The notes below the pieces were generated by a model, which did not search any database, was not told the DNA's origin, and worked only from the letters and a program-made list of their open reading frames with translations. A stretch of DNA of 64,000 nucleotides, from NCBI RefSeq assembly GCF_023822065.1, contig NZ_CP084930.1, forward strand, positions 1,010,501 through 1,074,500, given 5' to 3'. Within the stretch, counting starts at the first letter, position 1; the number at the start of each line of letters is the position of its first letter. Below, one piece after another: positions 8,544 to 17,454 of this stretch. Source of the DNA: Sphingomonas morindae (GTDB taxonomy: Bacteria; Pseudomonadota; Alphaproteobacteria; Sphingomonadales; Sphingomonadaceae). Position numbers and translations under genes: made by a program.

Positions 8544-11500
8544 TCAGTAATCCTTGGAGATCCGCACATTGGCGCTTTGCCGGCCGATGGTGGAAATGGT
8601 CGAGAGCAGCGACAGCCAGCGCGTCACCTGGAACTCGATCCGCGTCGCCGAATAGCCCTGGCCGTCCGTCACCAGCTCCACATAGGTGCGGCGGCCGATA
8701 TATTTGCCGGCGGCGATCGAGGTCTTCTGGCCGGTGGTGACATCGGCGGCCTCGATCCGCAGCCGATCGAGACCGGCGACGCGGCGGATGGCGTTGATCG
8801 GATCCAGCGCGCCGCGCCCGCCGCCGGTACGCAGCGCGTTCACCGCCGCCGCCAGCTGAAGCGCCTCGGGCGCCGAGAGATTGGCGATCGAGGTGCCGAA
8901 CAACAGCCGCGACAGCAGCTCGTCCTCGGGGAGCGCGGGAACGCTGGTGAAGGACAGTTCCGGCTTGCTGCCCGTGCCCGAGACACGGATCGTGGCGTTG
9001 AGGTTGGAGATCGACGCGATCGCCGCGATATCGAGCGCGGGATCGACCGGCTGGCTGCCGGTGAAGCGGATGATGCCGCGATCCAGATCGAAGCGGCGAC
9101 CGGCGAACTGGTAGCTGCCGCGGATCATGTCCGCCCGCCCCGTGATCGCCGGATTGTCGACCGTGCCGCGGATCTGGAGCTTGGCGCGCCATTCGCTGTC
9201 GAGCCCGAGGCCGCGCACGAACAGCTGGTTGCGCGCATCGGTGGTGAGATCGAGCGACCAGGGCGCGGGCGCCGCCTCGGGCTCGACATCGGCGGGGCGG
9301 TTGAGCTCGGTGACGGCGAGATGCGGCACCGCCGTGGCGGCGACGCTGCCGAAGCGATAGGTGGCGCGGTCGAGCCGGACGGCGCCGCTGATCGCGCCGC
9401 CCCGCCCATTGGAGCGGATGGTGAGAGGCCCGGTCACGGTGGCGGCGATATCGTCGCGATTGAGCAGCAGCGCCTTGCGCGCGGTGAGCGCGATATCGAT
9501 GCCGAGCCCCTGCGGCGCGGCGAAATCGAAGCTGGCCTGGCCGCTGAGCGCGCCATCGTCGCGCGTGGTGCCGCTGAACTGATCGATCACCAGCCTCGAT
9601 CCGTCGAACCGGCCGCGCCCCTTGATCCCCTCGATCACGGTGCCGAGCGTGGCGCTCTCCAGCCGCGCCGCGCCGGTCGCCAGCGAGCCGCGGATCACGG
9701 GCGCATCGACCCGCCCGCTGATATCGGCGCCGATCGCCACCGGCCCCGACAGATCGATCGTCTCGATCCCCGACAGGCGCCACAGCGTGTCGATCGGCCC
9801 GGCATAGCGAAGCTGGCCGAACAGCCCGGCATGGGCGAAACGCTCGGCCAGCGTGCCGCCGGGCGGAAGCGGGCCGAGCGCCGCCTGGGCGCGTCCGATC
9901 ACCTGGCCGCCCGATGCCGCGACCGCGCGCAGCGCGGCGCGATCGCCGGTCAGCGCCGCTTCCACCCCGAGATCGACCGGGCGCGAGGAGAGCACCAGCC
10001 CGGCGCGGCTGAGCCCGCGCACGCGCAGCGTCACCCGGCCGCTCGGCAGCGCCCCCTCCTGCGCGCGGCCATAGCTGATCCGGCCGCTGGCGGCGCCGCT
10101 CAGCGCCAGGCCGGGCTTGAAGATGTCGAGCATCGTCAGGGGCAGCGCGGAGAGGCTGGCCTCGAAGCGGTTGGGCCCGGCGCCGAAGCGGCCCGCCACG
10201 GTGGCGCCGCCGCCGCCATAGCTGAGCCCGGTCGGCTCGAGCCGCCAGCCGGCGCCGTCGCGGCTGAGCGTGGCGGGGCTGGTCAGCGTCACCGGCCGGC
10301 CATCGATCTGGCCGCCGCCGCGCAGCCGGTACTGCATCGGCGCGACATCGATATCGGTATCGAAGCTGAAGGCCTTGCCGCGCGATCCGGCGAGGCTGGC
10401 ATGGATCAGGCCGCGCCCGCCCGCGAGCCGCGCCTGGCCATCGGCGCGGGCGAGGAAGATGGTGCCGCGCCTGAGCCCGCGCGCCATCACCTGCGCCGTC
10501 ACGCGGGTGGCGGCGGGATCGAGCACGATGTCGGCATCGGCGCGCCCACGCCGCACCGTGAGATCGGCATCGCCCGCGAGCCGGGCATCGGCGGCGGCGA
10601 TGTGGACGAGGATGCGCTGCAGGGCCTGCGCCGCCGCCAGATCGATCGTGCCGGTCAAGCCGCCGCCCGCCACCGCGAGCCGGCCGGCCAGCACCGGCCC
10701 CACCGCCGTCAGCCGTCCGGTGGCGCGCGTGCCCGACACCGCGAGCGCGGCGACGTCGATCACGGTCGGCTGCTGCGGCGGGGTAAGGATGCGCCCGCCC
10801 AGCGTGAAGGGGCCGAGCGTCGATCCGCCCTGCGCCTGGAGCGCGAAGCCTTCGGGCACCGGATCCAGCGCGACGCGCACCCCGGCAAGGCCGAGCGCGG
10901 GCACCGGGCGATCGAGCAGCAGCCGCACCTGGGGATGATCGATCAGCCCGTCGAGCGCGAGGCGGAATGGCCCGTAACTGGTCTGGCTGCCGCTGCCCTC
11001 GAACTGGAAGCTGCCGTCGCGGCGACGCAGGCCGGCGCCGCTGATGCGCAGCGCGGGCGCGGTGACGGTGAGGTTGGTGAGCCGGAGCCCACCATCGGGC
11101 TGGCGCACGAGATGGGTTTCCAGCATCGGCAGGCCGCCCGCCAGTCCGCGCAGAAAGCCATTGTCGAAGCGCCGCACCCAGGCGCGGCCGCGCCCCTCCA
11201 CGATCGCCGCGCGCGTATCGGCGGTGGGGCGGACGGCCAGCTCGGTCAGCACGTCCACCAGACCCAGATTGGGGATGAGATAGCGCGTCAGCCCGCCCGA
11301 GAGCGTGACGCCGAAGCGGCCGGTGACGAGATCGACGAACAGCGCCAGCCGGCCGTTCAGCTTGTCGGAGCGCAGGCTCAGCCCCTCGCCCGTCACCAGC
11401 CTGGGCGTGACGCGCAGCCGGCCGCTGACCGCCAGATTGGCGAGAATGCCCCCCGCCTCCGCGCCCACCCCGGTCACCCGCCGCGCGGTGAGCCGCAGCG

Positions 11501-12740
11501 GCAGATCCAGCGCGCGGCCGCCCAGCCGCCCCTCGCCGGCGGCGCGCACCGCCTCGAAGCCGGTCGTGTCGAAGGCGAGCGTCGGGGCGGTCAGCGCGTA
11601 GCGGAAGGCGGCGGTGCGGAACGGCCCGGCGAGGCGCGCGCGCAGCCGCACGTCGCGCCCCGTCATATTGGGGAAGAGCGCCGCCGGCCGGCGCAGCGCC
11701 AGGTTCACGGTCAGCGGATCGAAGCGGCTGGCGGCCAGATCAATCCGGCCCTGGGCCTGCGCCTCGAGCGCGGGCGCCTTCAAGGCGAGCCGGCCGGTGA
11801 GCTGGCGATCGGCATAATGCGCGCGGCCGGACACGCGGACCGCCGGGCTGGTGAGGCGCTGGAGCTTGCCCGCGACGAGGCTGGCGGGGGTGACGAGCCC
11901 CGACAGCGCATAATCGCCCCGCGCCTCGGCAAGGGCGAGATCGGCGACGCTGCGGCCGGCGACGCGCAGCCGCGCCCGGCCGCGCCAGCCGCGCCACCGC
12001 CCGGTGCCGCTGATCGCCATCGCCACCGGCCGGCGCGCGCCGAACAGGCCGGGCACCACCCCCGTCGCGGGCGCGGTGAGCCGGCCGTCCAGATCGAACC
12101 GGTCCTGCGCGGGCGCGGTATCGAGCCTGAAGGCGAGGCGATCGCCCGCCGTGGAGGCGGCGACGAGATGGATCAGCGCCCGCCCCCGCGCGGTATCCGC
12201 CCGCGCGCGCAGCCGCACCAGCCGCCGCGCACCCGCCACCGGCGGCTCCAGCCGCAACCGCAGATCGACCGCGCCGAGATGGATGGGATAGCCGGGTATC
12301 AGCGGCTGCGGATGGGCGGAGGGCCGCAGCCGGGGCAGGCGCCGGAGGATCACCAGATCGGAGCCGAGGCGATCGACATAGAGGCGATGCGCGAACCAGC
12401 GCGTCGGCCGCCAGTCCAGCGTCACCAGCGGTGCCTCGAGGAACAGGCCCTGGGGATCGGACAGGCGGAGGTCGCGCAGCCGGGCATGGCGCCAGATCGA
12501 GCCCTCGATCCGGCCGATATGGATGCGCAGGCCGGTGGAGGGGCGCAGTTCGCCGATGCGATCGACGATGAAGCGGTGGCCGGCATCGCTGTCCACGCCA
12601 ATGCCGATCACGGCGACGAGCGCCGCCAGCAGCGCCACCAGCCCGGCGAGCGCGCGCGCCAGCCGCCCCGGCCAGCGCCGCCGCGCGCGGGGCGGCGGCG
12701 CCGCTGGCGCCGGAGCGGCGCTCGCGTCCGGCTCAGCCAT
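8544..12740 (-). CDS. tamB: Translocation and assembly module protein TamB
   Basis: Very long (1398-residue) inner-membrane-anchored periplasmic beta-repeat protein, partner of TamA in outer-membrane protein assembly and, in recent models, phospholipid transport. A Pro/Ala/Arg N-terminus precedes one transmembrane helix at about 28-48. The body is the repetitive Gly/Ala/Leu/Arg beta-taco sequence. The conserved C-terminal TamB (DUF490) domain ends in RISKDY. Its ATG overlaps the last base of the tamA stop (TGATG), so the two genes form a translationally coupled operon. A full-length antisense reading frame exists but is a high-GC artefact. Confidence 0.95.
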   Translation of the reverse strand: MAEPDASAAPAPAAPPPRARRRWPGRLARALAGLVALLAALVAVIGIGVDSDAGHRFIVDRIGELRPSTGLRIHIGRIEGSIWRHARLRDLRLSDPQGLFLEAPLVTLDWRPTRWFAHRLYVDRLGSDLVILRRLPRLRPSAHPQPLIPGYPIHLGAVDLRLRLEPPVAGARRLVRLRARADTARGRALIHLVAASTAGDRLAFRLDTAPAQDRFDLDGRLTAPATGVVPGLFGARRPVAMAISGTGRWRGWRGRARLRVAGRSVADLALAEARGDYALSGLVTPASLVAGKLQRLTSPAVRVSGRAHYADRQLTGRLALKAPALEAQAQGRIDLAASRFDPLTVNLALRRPAALFPNMTGRDVRLRARLAGPFRTAAFRYALTAPTLAFDTTGFEAVRAAGEGRLGGRALDLPLRLTARRVTGVGAEAGGILANLAVSGRLRVTPRLVTGEGLSLRSDKLNGRLALFVDLVTGRFGVTLSGGLTRYLIPNLGLVDVLTELAVRPTADTRAAIVEGRGRAWVRRFDNGFLRGLAGGLPMLETHLVRQPDGGLRLTNLTVTAPALRISGAGLRRRDGSFQFEGSGSQTSYGPFRLALDGLIDHPQVRLLLDRPVPALGLAGVRVALDPVPEGFALQAQGGSTLGPFTLGGRILTPPQQPTVIDVAALAVSGTRATGRLTAVGPVLAGRLAVAGGGLTGTIDLAAAQALQRILVHIAAADARLAGDADLTVRRGRADADIVLDPAATRVTAQVMARGLRRGTIFLARADGQARLAGGRGLIHASLAGSRGKAFSFDTDIDVAPMQYRLRGGGQIDGRPVTLTSPATLSRDGAGWRLEPTGLSYGGGGATVAGRFGAGPNRFEASLSALPLTMLDIFKPGLALSGAASGRISYGRAQEGALPSGRVTLRVRGLSRAGLVLSSRPVDLGVEAALTGDRAALRAVAASGGQVIGRAQAALGPLPPGGTLAERFAHAGLFGQLRYAGPIDTLWRLSGIETIDLSGPVAIGADISGRVDAPVIRGSLATGAARLESATLGTVIEGIKGRGRFDGSRLVIDQFSGTTRDDGALSGQASFDFAAPQGLGIDIALTARKALLLNRDDIAATVTGPLTIRSNGRGGAISGAVRLDRATYRFGSVAATAVPHLAVTELNRPADVEPEAAPAPWSLDLTTDARNQLFVRGLGLDSEWRAKLQIRGTVDNPAITGRADMIRGSYQFAGRRFDLDRGIIRFTGSQPVDPALDIAAIASISNLNATIRVSGTGSKPELSFTSVPALPEDELLSRLLFGTSIANLSAPEALQLAAAVNALRTGGGRGALDPINAIRRVAGLDRLRIEAADVTTGQKTSIAAGKYIGRRTYVELVTDGQGYSATRIEFQVTRWLSLLSTISTIGRQSANVRISKDY

Positions 12741-14782
12741 CAGAAGGCCTGGCCGAGCGAGACATAGATGGCGACGCGGCTGTCGCCGGGCTGACGGTTG
12801 ATGGGTGTGCCGACATCGACGCGGATCGGACCGAAGCTCGTATAATAGCGCACGCCAAGCCCCGTGCCGAAGCGGAAGCCGGTGAAGCGCGGCAGCGCCG
12901 CCGTATAGAGATTGCCGCCATCGAGAAAGGGCACGATGCCGAAATTGCCGAAGCGGAACCGCGCCTCGGTGCCGAACTCGGCAAGGCTGCGGCCACCGAT
13001 CGGATCATTGTCGACATCGCGCGGGCCGATCCGCTGATAGCCGAAGCCGCGCACCGAGCCGCCGCCGCCCGCGTAGAAGCGCCGGGTGGGGGCGATGCGA
13101 TCGCGGCTGGCGCCCTGGATCGAGCCGAGCCGCACCCGCGCCGCCAGCACGATGCGATCGCCCAGCGGCTGATAGGCCGAGCCATCGATCTGCAGCCGCG
13201 CATAGCCGAAGGCCGAGCCCTGGAGCGACAATTCGGGCGAAACGCGCGCCGCCAGCCGATAGCCCGAGGAGGGATTGAGCAGATCGTCCGATCCGTCATA
13301 GGCGAGGCTGGTCGGCACGGCGGCGATATAATAAGTGCGCCGGCGCGGCTGGCCGGTGGCGGCGATCACGTCGCGCTCGTCCGATGTCGCGAACTCGACG
13401 CCGTAGGACCAGGTCCATTTCTTCTGCCAGACGATGTTGGTCTGCCGCTCGATCCCCGCGCTGATGCTGAAGGTGTTGGCATCATAGGCCGGGCGCTTCT
13501 GGTGATCGGCCGCGATCTGCGCCGTGAACACCTGGTCGCGCTGGCGGAAATTGCCGCGCCGCAGCTGCGCCGAGACAAGCTGTTCCTGCGTGCCCGCCTT
13601 GCCGCGGAAGGTCACCGCGCCTTCGGGCGGGAGCAGATTGCGGTGCTGCCACGAAAGCTCGACGCTGGCGCCCTCGCCCGTGCCATAGCCGATCGCCGCC
13701 GCGACGGTGCGCGGGGGCGCCGGCTCGAGCCGCACGGCGAGATCCACCACCTGCGGATCGGCCGTGCGCACCGGCCGGATCTGCACCACCGACACAAGGC
13801 CGGTCGCCACCAGCGCGCGGCGGAGATCGTCGAGCCGCTCGGCATTGTAGCGATCGCCCGGCTTGAGCCTGGAGATGCGCGTGACATGGCGCGGCCCGAA
13901 CACGCGATGCCCCTCCAGCCGGATCGCGCCGATGCGCATCCGCGCGCCCGGCGTCACCGCCAGCGCGAGCGTGGCGCGGTGCGTGTCATGATTGATGGTG
14001 ATGTCGGGATCGGCCACGACGGCGAAGGCATAGCCGCGCGCGCCGAGCGCGGCGCGAAGCGCGGCGATGCCGCCATTCACGCGATCGGCATCGGCGGGAT
14101 CGCCGGGCTTGAGCGCCAGCGCCGAACGCAGCGCCGGGGCATCCTCGCCCGCCGCGGCAAGCCCGCTGACATGCACCTCGGCAAAGGCATAGCGCTGGCC
14201 CGGGCTGGCCAGCAGCGCCACCTGGAGGCGCTGCGCCGTCCCCGCCACCGGACCGGTGGGCAGCGCGACGCGGGTGTCGACCTCGGCATCATAATAGCCG
14301 GCGGCACGCAGCAGCTCGCGCAACAGGCCCGCATCCTGGCGGGCGCGGCGATCGATCTGCGCGACATTGGCGGGCTTTTCGAGCCCGGCATGGAGCACCG
14401 ACAGCTCGTCGAAGCGCGTGCGCAGCGCCGCGCCGCCGCCAATATCCTCAAGCCCGTCGAGCCGGATGGTATAGCGTTGCTCGCCGACCGGCACGGATCG
14501 GCCGCGGCTCGCCACCGGCGCGGCGGGCGGTGGCGGCGGCAGCGCCAGGGTAGGGATCGGGCCGGGCGCCACCAGCAGCGGCGCCGCCTCGTCCGGCCGG
14601 CTGAGATCGGGCCAATCGACCCCAAGATCCGGCAGCGGCGCCAGCGGCGAGCCGGGATCGAGCACATCGGCCGGCGGCGTGGCGATGCCGGGCTGCTCGC
14701 CCCGGGCCACGGCCGGACACAAAGCGAGGGTGATCGCGGCGCGCGCCCGCCAGGCGCTGAGCCGCGCGGCGGCGGACGACAT
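12740..14782 (-). CDS. tamA: TamA/BamA family outer-membrane protein
   Basis: Omp85-family protein of 680 residues. A signal peptide ends near residue 28 (CPAVARGE), followed by a Pro-rich linker, POTRA repeats (roughly 90-370) and a C-terminal 16-strand beta-barrel. Barrel hallmarks are visible: a GGGGSVRGFGYQRIGP loop, the GTGLGVRYYTSFGPIRVDVG strands, and a terminal Phe (YVSLGQAF). The gene lies directly upstream of tamB with a 1-base overlap, the standard tamA-tamB pair. The start ATG 14782 has a weak ribosome binding site. Confidence 0.95.
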   Translation of the reverse strand: MSSAAARLSAWRARAAITLALCPAVARGEQPGIATPPADVLDPGSPLAPLPDLGVDWPDLSRPDEAAPLLVAPGPIPTLALPPPPPAAPVASRGRSVPVGEQRYTIRLDGLEDIGGGAALRTRFDELSVLHAGLEKPANVAQIDRRARQDAGLLRELLRAAGYYDAEVDTRVALPTGPVAGTAQRLQVALLASPGQRYAFAEVHVSGLAAAGEDAPALRSALALKPGDPADADRVNGGIAALRAALGARGYAFAVVADPDITINHDTHRATLALAVTPGARMRIGAIRLEGHRVFGPRHVTRISRLKPGDRYNAERLDDLRRALVATGLVSVVQIRPVRTADPQVVDLAVRLEPAPPRTVAAAIGYGTGEGASVELSWQHRNLLPPEGAVTFRGKAGTQEQLVSAQLRRGNFRQRDQVFTAQIAADHQKRPAYDANTFSISAGIERQTNIVWQKKWTWSYGVEFATSDERDVIAATGQPRRRTYYIAAVPTSLAYDGSDDLLNPSSGYRLAARVSPELSLQGSAFGYARLQIDGSAYQPLGDRIVLAARVRLGSIQGASRDRIAPTRRFYAGGGGSVRGFGYQRIGPRDVDNDPIGGRSLAEFGTEARFRFGNFGIVPFLDGGNLYTAALPRFTGFRFGTGLGVRYYTSFGPIRVDVGTPINRQPGDSRVAIYVSLGQAF

Positions 14783-14842
14783 GGCCCGACAGTAGAGCCT
14801 GATGCGGCAAGGGGAAAGCGTCTCGCGCGGCGCCTGGCGGCG

Positions 14843-15052
14843 CTAGTGCACCGTGCCCGAGGGCGCCGCCGTCTCCAGCATGCGGATGGTGCGGCCGACG
14901 CGGCACCAGCGCGTGTAATGGATGAAATTGCCCCAATCCCGGCTGCGCGCCGCCCGCTGGCGCGCCTCGCCGATCGCGCCGGGGCCGAATTGCTCAATCA
15001 GCGCGGAAGCCTGATCATAGGCTTCGCGATCACCGATGAAGATGAGTTCCAC
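14843..15052 (-). CDS. Small conserved hypothetical protein
   Basis: A 69-residue protein of unknown function that starts with GTG 15052, preceded by GGGGAGACAAGAC as ribosome binding site. Its sequence has a short beta-alpha start (ELIFIGDREAYDQAS) and a charged helical middle rich in Arg (IGEARQRAARSRDWGNFIHYTRW). No known domain was recognised. It sits 60 bases upstream of tamA on the same strand, so it may be the first gene of that transcript. The start and protein-like composition make it credible. Confidence 0.6.
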   Translation of the reverse strand: MELIFIGDREAYDQASALIEQFGPGAIGEARQRAARSRDWGNFIHYTRWCRVGRTIRMLETAAPSGTVH

Positions 15053-15115
15053 GTCTTGTCTCCCCGCTGCCACCTTGGTCGCACGGATGGGGTTAAGGAC
15101 GGACCGAGGACAAGG

Positions 15116-15358
15116 GTGAAGCGCCGGCTTACCATTCTTGCCGCCTTCGCGGCTGGCATCGCCGCCTCGCCCATGGCAGAGCGGGGCATGGCCAGCCCTT
15201 CCCGGTCGTCGCGCGGCGGCGGCGTTCTCATCGCGCTCGGCGCCGTGCTCGGCGCGTTGATCGGCACCTTCTCGGGCCAACCCTCGATCGGCGTCGTGGC
15301 GGGCACCGGGCTCGGCGTGGCGCTGGCGGTGCTGCTCTGGTGGCGCGACCGGCGCTGA
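15116..15358 (+). CDS. Small membrane protein
   Basis: About 80 residues, starting with GTG 15116 behind a GAGGACAAG ribosome binding site. An N-terminal hydrophobic stretch (LTILAAFAAGIAA) and two C-terminal transmembrane segments (VLIALGAVLGALIGTF and VVAGTGLGVALAVLLWW) are visible, followed by a positive tail (RDRR). The function is unknown. An internal ATG giving a shorter form beginning MASPSRSS is also possible. The downstream neighbour is on the opposite strand. Confidence 0.5.
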   Translation: MKRRLTILAAFAAGIAASPMAERGMASPSRSSRGGGVLIALGAVLGALIGTFSGQPSIGVVAGTGLGVALAVLLWWRDRR

Positions 15359-15391
15359 ACAGGATCGCCGCTGCGGCCCGCCTCGGCGCAT

Positions 15392-15420
15392 AAAAAAAGG
15401 CCGACCCTTGCGAGCCGGCC
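15392..15420 (-). terminator. Factor-independent terminator, minus strand
   Basis: On the minus strand, GGCCGGC and GTCGGCC form a 7-bp stem (one G-T pair) with an 8-base loop, followed at once by seven T residues. It is well placed to end transcription from the DUF5818 gene that stops at 15503. Confidence 0.75.
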
Positions 15421-15502
15421 CGGAGTTTAGGAGAGGATGCCTGAAAGGCACGCTTCTTGTGCATCTGCGAAGATCATTTTGCAAGTGCACAATCCTCAAG
15501 TC

Positions 15503-15700
15503 TCAAGCGGGTCGCAACGCGCGCACTTCGACCCGGCCGGCCTCCACATAAATCCCGGTGACGAAGACTTTCTTCTCGACATGATCGACCGGCAGCCGGT
15601 TCAGCTCGAGCAGCACGGCGCCGCCGCTGTCCCGCCGCAAAACAAAGCCGCCCGCCTCGCGGACGAGCGTGCCGCTATCGACGAACGAGTCGCCGCGCAT
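15503..15700 (-). CDS. DUF5818-like small protein
   Basis: A 65-residue protein matching, from memory, the DUF5818 style common in sphingomonads: a short beta-rich OB-like module with SGTLVREAGGFVLRRDSGG, then KVFVTGIYVEAGRVEV. The function is unknown. ATG 15700 was chosen because GGTGGAAG lies upstream; an in-frame ATG at 15715 would add five residues. A strong minus-strand terminator lies about 80 bases downstream. The next gene diverges. Confidence 0.6.
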   Translation of the reverse strand: MRGDSFVDSGTLVREAGGFVLRRDSGGAVLLELNRLPVDHVEKKVFVTGIYVEAGRVEVRALRPA

Positions 15701-15830
15701 CGGAGCTTCCACCATCGCCGCCCAACGCCCGGCACGACGAAGGGGTGCCGCAGCGGGATCGGCGCGGCTGGCCGGGCGGCGGCGCCGGCGATATGGATCG
15801 GTCGCGGCCGGGCGCCCGAGGAGACTGGAC

Positions 15831-16748
15831 ATGCATATCGGATTCATAGGCTTGGGCGGAATGGGCGCGGCCATGGCGAGCAATCTCGTGCGCGCCGGCC
15901 ATGATCTGACCGTGTTCAACCGCAGCCGCGACAAGGCCGCGCCGCTGGCCGAGATGGGCGCCAGGGTGGCCGAGGATATCGCCGGCGCCTGCACGGGCGA
16001 GTGCGTCGTCACCATGTTGGCCGATGATGCGGCGGTTCGCGCGGTGGCGCTGGGCCCGGACGGGATCGTCGCCCATCTCGCGCCGGGCGCCATCCACATC
16101 TCCTCCAGCACGATCGGGCTCGACTGTTCCAAGGCGCTGGCGGAGGCGCATGCCGCCGCCGGCCAGCGCTTCGTCGCCGCGCCGGTGTTCGGCCGGCCCG
16201 ATGCGGCGGAGGCGGCGCGGCTGTTCGTCGTCGCCGCCGGGGCGCCCGAGGCGCTCGCCGCCTGCGAGCCCGTGTTCGATGCCATCGGCCAGCGCAGCTT
16301 CCTGCTCGGCGACGAGCCCAGCGCCGCCACCATCGCCAAGATCGGCGGCAATTTCCTGATCGCCTCGACGATCGAGGCCTTGGGCGAGGCGCTGGCGCTG
16401 GGCGCGCGTGGCGGCATCGATCCGCATGCCTATCTCGATCTGCTCACCAACACGCTGTTCGGCGCGCCCGTCCACAAGACCTATGGCGCGCTCATCGCCG
16501 ACGGCGCCTTCACCCCCGCCCGCTTCGCCGCCCCGCTCGGCGCCAAGGATGTCGGCCTCGCGCTGGAGGCGGCCCGCGCGCTGAAGGTGCCGCTGCCGCT
16601 CGCCGGCCTGATCCATGACCGCTTCGTGCGGCTGATCAACACCGGCGGCGCGGAGCGCGACTGGGCGGCGCTGGGCGGTCTCGCCTTCGAGGATGCCGGC
16701 CTGCCGCCTCAGTCCCCCGCCGCCGCGAGCGATGCCGAGTCTAGATAG
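15831..16748 (+). CDS. 3-hydroxyisobutyrate dehydrogenase-like NAD(P)-dependent oxidoreductase
   Basis: Beta-hydroxyacid dehydrogenase of 305 residues. The N-terminal Rossmann motif GFIGLGGMGAAMA binds NAD(P). The substrate-binding loop appears as ISSSTIG (about 88-94), and the catalytic lysine lies in KIGGNFL (about 169-175), the usual order of the family. It reduces or oxidises a small beta-hydroxy acid such as 3-hydroxyisobutyrate, tartronate semialdehyde or glyoxylate; the substrate cannot be told. ATG 15831 has GAGGAG upstream. Its last 40 bases overlap the 3' end of the convergent Crp-type gene. Confidence 0.85.
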   Translation: MHIGFIGLGGMGAAMASNLVRAGHDLTVFNRSRDKAAPLAEMGARVAEDIAGACTGECVVTMLADDAAVRAVALGPDGIVAHLAPGAIHISSSTIGLDCSKALAEAHAAAGQRFVAAPVFGRPDAAEAARLFVVAAGAPEALAACEPVFDAIGQRSFLLGDEPSAATIAKIGGNFLIASTIEALGEALALGARGGIDPHAYLDLLTNTLFGAPVHKTYGALIADGAFTPARFAAPLGAKDVGLALEAARALKVPLPLAGLIHDRFVRLINTGGAERDWAALGGLAFEDAGLPPQSPAAASDAESR

Positions 16749-17443
16749 AGGTAGAGCGGATTGAACTCGGCGATCTGCCGCAGCCGCTCGGCGTCGAGCA
16801 GCTCGGCCTCGCCGTTGCGGAACAGCAGCAGCCCGTCCTCACGCAGGCTGCGGAGCGTGCGGTTGACATGCACCGGCGTGAGCCCGCACGCCTGGGCGAT
16901 ATCGATCTGGCTCAGCGCCAGGGCGAAGCGGCGGCCATCGCTGAGCCCGACCGCGCGCAGCCGCGCCTCCAGCTCGCAGAACATGTGGCTGATGCGGCCC
17001 GCCGCATCGAGCCGGCCGATGCGGAATATCCATTCGCGATGGGTGGCGGCATCCAGCAGCGTGCTGGCCCAGAGCGCGGTGGTGAGCGCGGGCCGGGTGG
17101 CGACGAGGCGGCGGAGATGCGCGTGCGGCATCATCGCCACCGTCACCGCCGTCATCGCGATCACGTCATGATCGATATAGCCGAGCGGAAAGCCGTGCAG
17201 ATCGACGAAATCGCCGGGCACGTGCAGCCCCACGATCTGCCGCTCGCCCTTCTGATCGTCCATCACCCGCGCCACCAGCCCGTCCAGCAGCAGCAGCGCC
17301 CGATCCAGCGGCTCGCCCCGCGCCACCGCGCGCTGACGCGGCGCGAGGTGGCGGGTTTCGGTGAAGGCGGCATCGAAGGCGCGCTGGTCCTCGGGATCGG
17401 CGTCGCGGACCGAGCGGTGCTTGAGGAAGAGTCCGCTGCGCAT
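16709..17443 (-). CDS. Crp/Fnr family transcriptional regulator
   Basis: A 244-residue regulator with an N-terminal cyclic-nucleotide-binding-type beta-barrel (about 15-130; VGLHVPGDFVDLHGF) and a C-terminal winged helix. The recognition helix is about SQIDIAQACGLTPVHVNRTL (178-197). There is no Fnr-type cysteine cluster, so oxygen sensing through Fe-S is unlikely. ATG 17443 follows GAAGGA. It lies 11 bases downstream of the Gfo/Idh gene and probably belongs to that leftward unit. Its 3' end overlaps the convergent dehydrogenase by 40 bases. Confidence 0.88.
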   Translation of the reverse strand: MRSGLFLKHRSVRDADPEDQRAFDAAFTETRHLAPRQRAVARGEPLDRALLLLDGLVARVMDDQKGERQIVGLHVPGDFVDLHGFPLGYIDHDVIAMTAVTVAMMPHAHLRRLVATRPALTTALWASTLLDAATHREWIFRIGRLDAAGRISHMFCELEARLRAVGLSDGRRFALALSQIDIAQACGLTPVHVNRTLRSLREDGLLLFRNGEAELLDAERLRQIAEFNPLYLYLDSASLAAAGD

Positions 17444-17454
17444 GGCCAATTCCT

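Noticed and set aside
8577-12767. 1396-codon open frame on the plus strand opposite tamB
   Set aside because: Its Arg/Pro/Gly/His-rich composition is typical of an antisense frame in high-GC DNA. The minus-strand frame has TamB hallmarks and an operon junction.
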